Source: Gammaproteobacteria bacterium (GTDB taxonomy: Bacteria; Pseudomonadota; Gammaproteobacteria; Eutrophobiales; Eutrophobiaceae). Taken from it: DNA of 47,682 nucleotides. Of the stretch, positions 44,645-47,682 are shown in pieces. Both the position numbers and the translations under genes were made by a program. Each line of letters starts with the position of its first letter. Within the stretch, counting starts at the first letter, position 1. Under the pieces are notes generated by a model. That model had not been told where the DNA came from, did no database searches, and worked only from the letters and a program-made list of their open reading frames with translations. The stretch lies in contig JAPOQU010000018.1 of the NCBI GenBank assembly GCA_026710545.1, positions 1 through 47,682 on the forward strand, written 5' to 3'.

Positions 44645-45490
44645 GTGCCGGACATAGCTTACAGAGACCTCACCGACGAAGAAATAACAGTCTACCAGGA
44701 AGAAGGAGCGGTAGTGGTGCCGCAATGCGTGGACCCGATATGGATAGAGCGCATGACCAGGGCCATAGACCGGCAGCTTGCCAGCCCCAGCGTATGGGTG
44801 CATGACACCAATCCGGGTGGAAACCAGGAACGTTTTCTGCACGATCGCTACCTGTGGCCGACCGATCCGGACTTCAGGGAGTACGCGTTCAACTCCGGGG
44901 TGGGTGAGATCGCCGCCCAGGCCATGGGGTCAAGCACGGCGCGTATCTATTTCGACCACGTGTTCGTCAAGGAACCGAATACGCCGGAGGAGTTTTTCTG
45001 GCACCAGGACCTGCCTTACTGGCCGTTCAAGGGAGAGCAGATATGCTCGGTCTGGCTGTCCCTGACCGACGCCGATCTCAAGTCGAGCGGACTCGAATTC
45101 GTGCGCGGTTCCCATAACTGGGACAAATGGTTCAGGCCGGTGTTGCCCGACGGCGGGGAAGACACCAGCCAGGCCGAGTGGATCGGGTCCAGCTCCGAGG
45201 AGGAAATACCTGATTTCAACGCCCTGAGGGATGATTACGAGTTCCTGTCTTACGAGACCAGGGCGGGGGACGCCATAATCTTCAACACGTCCATCATCCA
45301 CACGTCCCACGGCAATTTCTCACCCACCCGGCGGCGCCTGGCCCTGTCAACCCGCTGGCTCGGCGATGATGCCTGCTGGGACCCGCGCCCCGGGACCGAT
45401 CCGATCGTGACCCAGGAGCATGTTTCCATCAGTCCCGGCGCTCCGGCCAGGGATGAGAAGGCTTTTCCGCTGGTGTGGCGGGCGAACTGA
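44645..45490 (+). CDS. Phytanoyl-CoA dioxygenase family protein
   Basis: A 281-residue Fe(II)/2-oxoglutarate oxygenase starting MPDIAYRDLTDEEITVY. The iron ligands are His120 and Asp122 in FFWHQDLPYW and a distal histidine in IIHTSHGNF; the arginine that binds 2-oxoglutarate is in RRRLALSTRWLGDD. It hydroxylates an unactivated carbon of its substrate, often the first step of breakdown. GTG 44645 with GGGGGA seven bases upstream is preferred; ATG 44630 lies at the edge of repeat D and has no ribosome-binding site. Flanked on both sides by GGGGTCAGAG repeats. Confidence 0.88.
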   Translation: MPDIAYRDLTDEEITVYQEEGAVVVPQCVDPIWIERMTRAIDRQLASPSVWVHDTNPGGNQERFLHDRYLWPTDPDFREYAFNSGVGEIAAQAMGSSTARIYFDHVFVKEPNTPEEFFWHQDLPYWPFKGEQICSVWLSLTDADLKSSGLEFVRGSHNWDKWFRPVLPDGGEDTSQAEWIGSSSEEEIPDFNALRDDYEFLSYETRAGDAIIFNTSIIHTSHGNFSPTRRRLALSTRWLGDDACWDPRPGTDPIVTQEHVSISPGAPARDEKAFPLVWRAN

Positions 45491-45495
45491 TTCGT

Positions 45496-45521
45496 CATTC
45501 CTGCGAATGCAGGAATCCAGT
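45496..45521. repeat. Small palindromic repeat, intergenic copy
   Basis: A 26-bp unit with arms ATTCCTGC and GCAGGAAT, the sister of the copy inside ppc at 24735-24760. It begins five bases after the dioxygenase stop. Confidence 0.8.
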
Positions 45522-45530
45522 CAGATACCC

Positions 45531-45573
45531 GGGGTCAGAGTAAGAAATTCGCCAGAATTTTTACTCTGACCCC
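45531..45573. repeat. GGGGTCAGAG palindromic repeat, copy E
   Basis: Outer arms GGGGTCAGAG and CTCTGACCCC are extended by AGTAA and TTACT and by inner AAATTC/GAATTT pairing. It lies between the dioxygenase and the convergent antitoxin gene, where it could end both transcripts. Confidence 0.9.
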
Positions 45574-45585
45574 ATAATTACTTTT

Positions 45586-45786
45586 TTACTTTACTGCATC
45601 AATCAAATCGATATCTTTTCTAAGCATCTCATTAATCAACGTATTCACCTCAACGCCTTTTGATGCGGCTCGTTCATTAAGGTAAGTCAGTATGTCATCA
45701 TCCAGGTAGACGGGGAGCTTAAATTTAGCCCCGGGCCTGTAAAATTTTCCACGCTCACCTTCGGAAAAATCATATTCGTCTTTCAT
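45586..45786 (-). CDS. Antitoxin-like protein (BrnA/CopG type), no partner seen
   Basis: A 66-residue protein starting MKDEYDFSEGERGKFYRPG. FKLPVYLDDDILTYLNERAASKGVEVNTLINEMLRKDI is a ribbon-helix-helix-like DNA-binding core found in small antitoxins, in which the KDEYDFSxGxRGKFY tail contacts the toxin. ATG 45786 gives this usual start; longer upstream frames are unsupported. The toxin gene normally lies just upstream, but that space is AT-rich and shows no BrnT- or RelE-like frame. Confidence 0.75.
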   Translation of the reverse strand: MKDEYDFSEGERGKFYRPGAKFKLPVYLDDDILTYLNERAASKGVEVNTLINEMLRKDIDLIDAVK

Positions 45787-46106
45787 TATTATATTCCATC
45801 CCTTGAGGCCCCCTTTAATGGTTCTCATGACATATCTAAGTTTTGTGCGCCATATTAACACAAGGTGGAAGAATCTTGTTCGTGCATGTCTTAAGATGTG
45901 TGAGTTAAAGGTCGCTTATTCCCTGTTTCCCCATATCCGAGGGATTTCTCCATTAATTTATTTAATGTCTATATTTGTCTCCAAAAACAAAATTATAAAA
46001 CCTAAAAAATTGTTTTTTAAACGATATATCTATAAATGTCGTATTGAAAATTATTTATTAAAGCGCTATATTGTGTTTACCCTAAATAAATTAAGGAGAG
46101 TAAACC
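45787..46106. other. AT-rich spacer at the second island boundary
   Basis: About 320 bases of very AT-rich DNA with no convincing gene. A plus-strand frame at 45803-46123 is basic and of low complexity (KPKKLFFKRYIYKC) and is judged to be chance. It should contain the promoters of the antitoxin and of the XRE regulator. Confidence 0.5.
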
Positions 46107-47063
46107 ATGATGATTATTCCTGAACGTCTTCATAAACTCCGAATCAGGAGAGGATTGTCTCAACCCCTGCTTGCAAAGAAATCCAGGATTTCTGTACGTC
46201 AACTACAGCGCATTGAGAAGAGTTCGGAGCCGGGTAAATCGGTTCGGGAGACCACCCTCAGCAAACTCGCGGAAAACCTGGATGTCAAGACGGAAGTTCT
46301 TACTGGTGAAGCGCCACTTCCGGATGACTCCAACAAAGTGTCGCAGCGCGAAACTGAGCGTGTCCAAATCGGTGCATTAATCCAGGCAGAGTCCAGACTC
46401 GCATATGATCTCGTCAAAATACGGTACGGAATCAAAGCCACAGAAATAATCAATATTGCGCCGCTTTTCTTTGTGCTGTTGGCAGAGGGAAGTCTTGCCT
46501 GGCGACGAGAAAAGTTGCGGGAGTTAAACGAAGCAATTGAGAGAATGAAAGAGATTGGCAGAATAGGCGATAACTCTATTGGGCATCTCTCCTACTCAGA
46601 CTGCGCTCTCGTGGCAGATAATGCTCTGTCCTTTGAAAAAAAATCTATCGATAAAGCTGACCTTTTCGGTGAACATCTCCCCGGAGAAGCCTATGACTTC
46701 GGCTATGACCCATCAACGGGGAATCCTTTTGCGGATTACCTGCGCTGGTTTGCTGATGAACTTGATAACCCTGGCATCGTGAAAATCACTTCCGGAGAAC
46801 TAAAACTCGGTTTGGAAGGTTTTCCGGACTACGAAATCTGTGGGGAGAGGCTTGACAAGATCTCTGGCGATTCCCAGAAAGCCAGGCAGGCGTTAAAAAA
46901 TGGCACAGTCCGGCTTGCAGACATTCCTGAAGAACTGGTAGCCGAAGACGTGAGAACCGAGCGCGTGAAATGGCTTGAGGACCGAGAGGACGAGGAGAGA
47001 GTACGTCTCGAAGATTGGTTTGACAGATTTTTGAAAAGGGAGGCAGCAAATGACCAGTCATAA
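46107..47063 (+). CDS. XRE-family regulator with a long C-terminal domain
   Basis: A 318-residue protein. Residues 3-65 are a lambda-repressor-type helix-turn-helix (ERLHKLRIRRGLSQPLLAKKSRISVRQLQRIEKSS). The remaining 250 residues are helical and charged, with ALIQAESRLAYDLVKIRYG and FADYLRWFADELDNPGIVKI, and match no domain I recognise. TAAGGAGA lies eight bases before ATG 46107. Its end overlaps the next gene by 14 bases, so the pair is translationally coupled, an arrangement typical of toxin-antitoxin operons. Confidence 0.8.
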   Translation: MMIIPERLHKLRIRRGLSQPLLAKKSRISVRQLQRIEKSSEPGKSVRETTLSKLAENLDVKTEVLTGEAPLPDDSNKVSQRETERVQIGALIQAESRLAYDLVKIRYGIKATEIINIAPLFFVLLAEGSLAWRREKLRELNEAIERMKEIGRIGDNSIGHLSYSDCALVADNALSFEKKSIDKADLFGEHLPGEAYDFGYDPSTGNPFADYLRWFADELDNPGIVKITSGELKLGLEGFPDYEICGERLDKISGDSQKARQALKNGTVRLADIPEELVAEDVRTERVKWLEDREDEERVRLEDWFDRFLKREAANDQS

Positions 47064-47328
47064 CTTTTCTCATCATGCACAAATACGCAAGCAGCAACGT
47101 GCTATTCCGCCGATTATCGTAGAATGGCTGCAAGACTACGGGCGTGTCATCCGAAAAGCAGGGGCGGACGTATACTATCTCGACAAGAAAGGTCGGAGAA
47201 AGCTCAAGAGAGATATTGGTTCTCTTCCGTATCGACGAATGGAGGATTTACTTGATACCTATGTCGTTATTGCGGACGACGGTACCCTCGTAACGGTCGG
47301 ATGGCGCTTCAAGCGATTTAAGCATTAG
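47050..47328 (+). CDS. Small DUF4258-like protein, possible toxin
   Basis: A 92-residue basic protein. SHHAQIRKQQRAIPPIIVEWLQDYG, then VYYLDKKGRRKLKRDIG and YVVIADDGTLVTVGWRFKRFK. The opening histidine and RxQQRxI pattern with the terminal strand TVGWRxKR resemble DUF4258 proteins, which share the RelE/BrnT-like fold. The 14-base overlap with the XRE regulator supports a toxin-regulator pair, but no activity is shown. Confidence 0.65.
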   Translation: MTSHNFSHHAQIRKQQRAIPPIIVEWLQDYGRVIRKAGADVYYLDKKGRRKLKRDIGSLPYRRMEDLLDTYVVIADDGTLVTVGWRFKRFKH

Positions 47329-47371
47329 ATGTCAGGAGACCCCGTTATTCACAGTAGTCTCTTTCGCCTGC

Positions 47372-47578
47372 ATGATGGTTATGAGTGGCCCGAAAAAGCT
47401 TGACGCTACAGCCCGGCGGCATTATCTTTGTATCAGTGTTGAGAATGAACGTACACACGAGCTGACCCCCAGGAACGAACCAGAAACGCCAAGCGCTTAT
47501 TTATGGGGCACTATGGATGCAGAACAGGAAATTCTAGTCATCAATATGAGGACATCCAACTATGTACAGCGAACGTAG
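47372..47578 (+). CDS. Possible small protein upstream of the Panacea gene
   Basis: A frame of up to 68 residues with three clustered ATGs (47372, 47375, 47381). It reads YLCISVENERTHELTPRN, then YLWGTMDAEQEILVINMRTS and stops inside the next gene, overlapping it by 17 bases. The overlap and balanced composition support a real gene, and its place just before a Panacea antitoxin gene would suit a toxin. There is no clear ribosome-binding site and no family I recognise. Confidence 0.35.
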   Translation: MMVMSGPKKLDATARRHYLCISVENERTHELTPRNEPETPSAYLWGTMDAEQEILVINMRTSNYVQRT

Positions 47579-47682
47579 AACTGCTCAAATAGCAGCTTTC
47601 ATGTTGATTCGGTGTGGTGGACAAATGTCCCACTTGCAACTGATGAAACTGTTGTATCTTGCAGATCGCGAAGCAGTAAAAC
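47562..47682 (+). CDS. Panacea (DUF4065/SocA-like) domain protein, 5' part
   Basis: The first 40 residues are visible before the window ends: RRTAQIAAFMLIRCGGQMSH then LQLMKLLYLADREAV. The pattern of a first helix, GGxMSHLxLxKLLYxADR, is the start of the Panacea domain, an antitoxin module known to neutralise many unrelated toxin domains. The partner could be the small frame upstream or a gene beyond the window. Confidence 0.8.
   Translation, partial: MYSERRTAQIAAFMLIRCGGQMSHLQLMKLLYLADREAVK

Noticed and set aside
45803..46123. 106-residue plus-strand frame before the XRE gene
   Set aside because: AT-driven composition, no family resemblance, and it runs through the XRE ribosome-binding site and start.
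47329..47403. 24-residue frame after the DUF4258-like gene
   Set aside because: Too short and without a supported start or family; probably a remnant or chance.

Overview
The window looks like a chromosome segment of an uncultured gammaproteobacterium. The basis is gene content and order: ffs-dnaX-ybaB-recR, an oligoribonuclease gene (orn), TonB-dependent receptors with EEVIVTAQKR/EEIVVSARKR-type TonB boxes, and a GC-rich core interrupted by AT-richer accessory islands. No rRNA or tRNA gene, integrase, transposase gene or CRISPR array was seen.

Layout. 1-3012: the end of an APH-type phosphotransferase, an SDR, a DUF4143 ATPase with a palindrome at its start codon, and a second SDR that has lost its 5' half where the ATPase gene ends. 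3056-12970 is an AT-richer defence-like island: a type III restriction-modification pair (res, mod) coupled to a membrane pentapeptide-repeat protein, a broken DUF2971 gene, an RlmJ-like protein with an altered catalytic motif, an AlbA_2/RecG-like regulator, a ParD-like antitoxin and a truncated small gene. Two diverged copies of an upstream repeat module, each a pair of boxes exactly 66 bp apart, lie before two of these transcription units. 12921-17784: an SDR, a TonB-dependent receptor with a clear terminator and a class III aminotransferase.

18193-26223 is a compact serine-cycle operon: sgaA, mclA, mtkA, mtkB, hprA, ppc. Together these convert glyoxylate/serine to hydroxypyruvate and glycerate, carboxylate PEP to oxaloacetate, activate malate to malyl-CoA and cleave it to glyoxylate and acetyl-CoA. 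This is the assimilation route of serine-cycle methylotrophs. The PEP carboxylase appears to have lost two of the four residues that bind the inhibitor aspartate in the E. coli enzyme. 26251-28900 is a rearranged toxin-antitoxin zone: phd-parE, an orphan phd, a second DUF4143 ATPase with its own start-site palindrome, and a decayed composite copy of the ppc tail plus toxin-antitoxin DNA from which the toxin gene has been removed.

29110-33813: a FIST sensor protein, a sulfite-dehydrogenase-like molybdoenzyme with an overlapping cytochrome c gene, a deazaflavin-type reductase and an RTX calcium-binding protein. 33865-38861 is housekeeping: 4.5S RNA, dnaX, ybaB, recR, a small membrane protein, an M48 protease and orn. 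39013-45490 is a possible uptake and catabolism locus: an FAD desaturase-like oxidoreductase, a nitrilase-superfamily amidase, a TonB-dependent receptor and a phytanoyl-CoA-dioxygenase-like enzyme. It is punctuated by small palindromic repeats and a 177-bp element with 26-bp terminal inverted repeats. 45586-47682 is a second AT-rich island with an orphan antitoxin, an XRE regulator overlapping a small DUF4258-like gene, and the start of a Panacea-domain antitoxin gene cut by the window edge.
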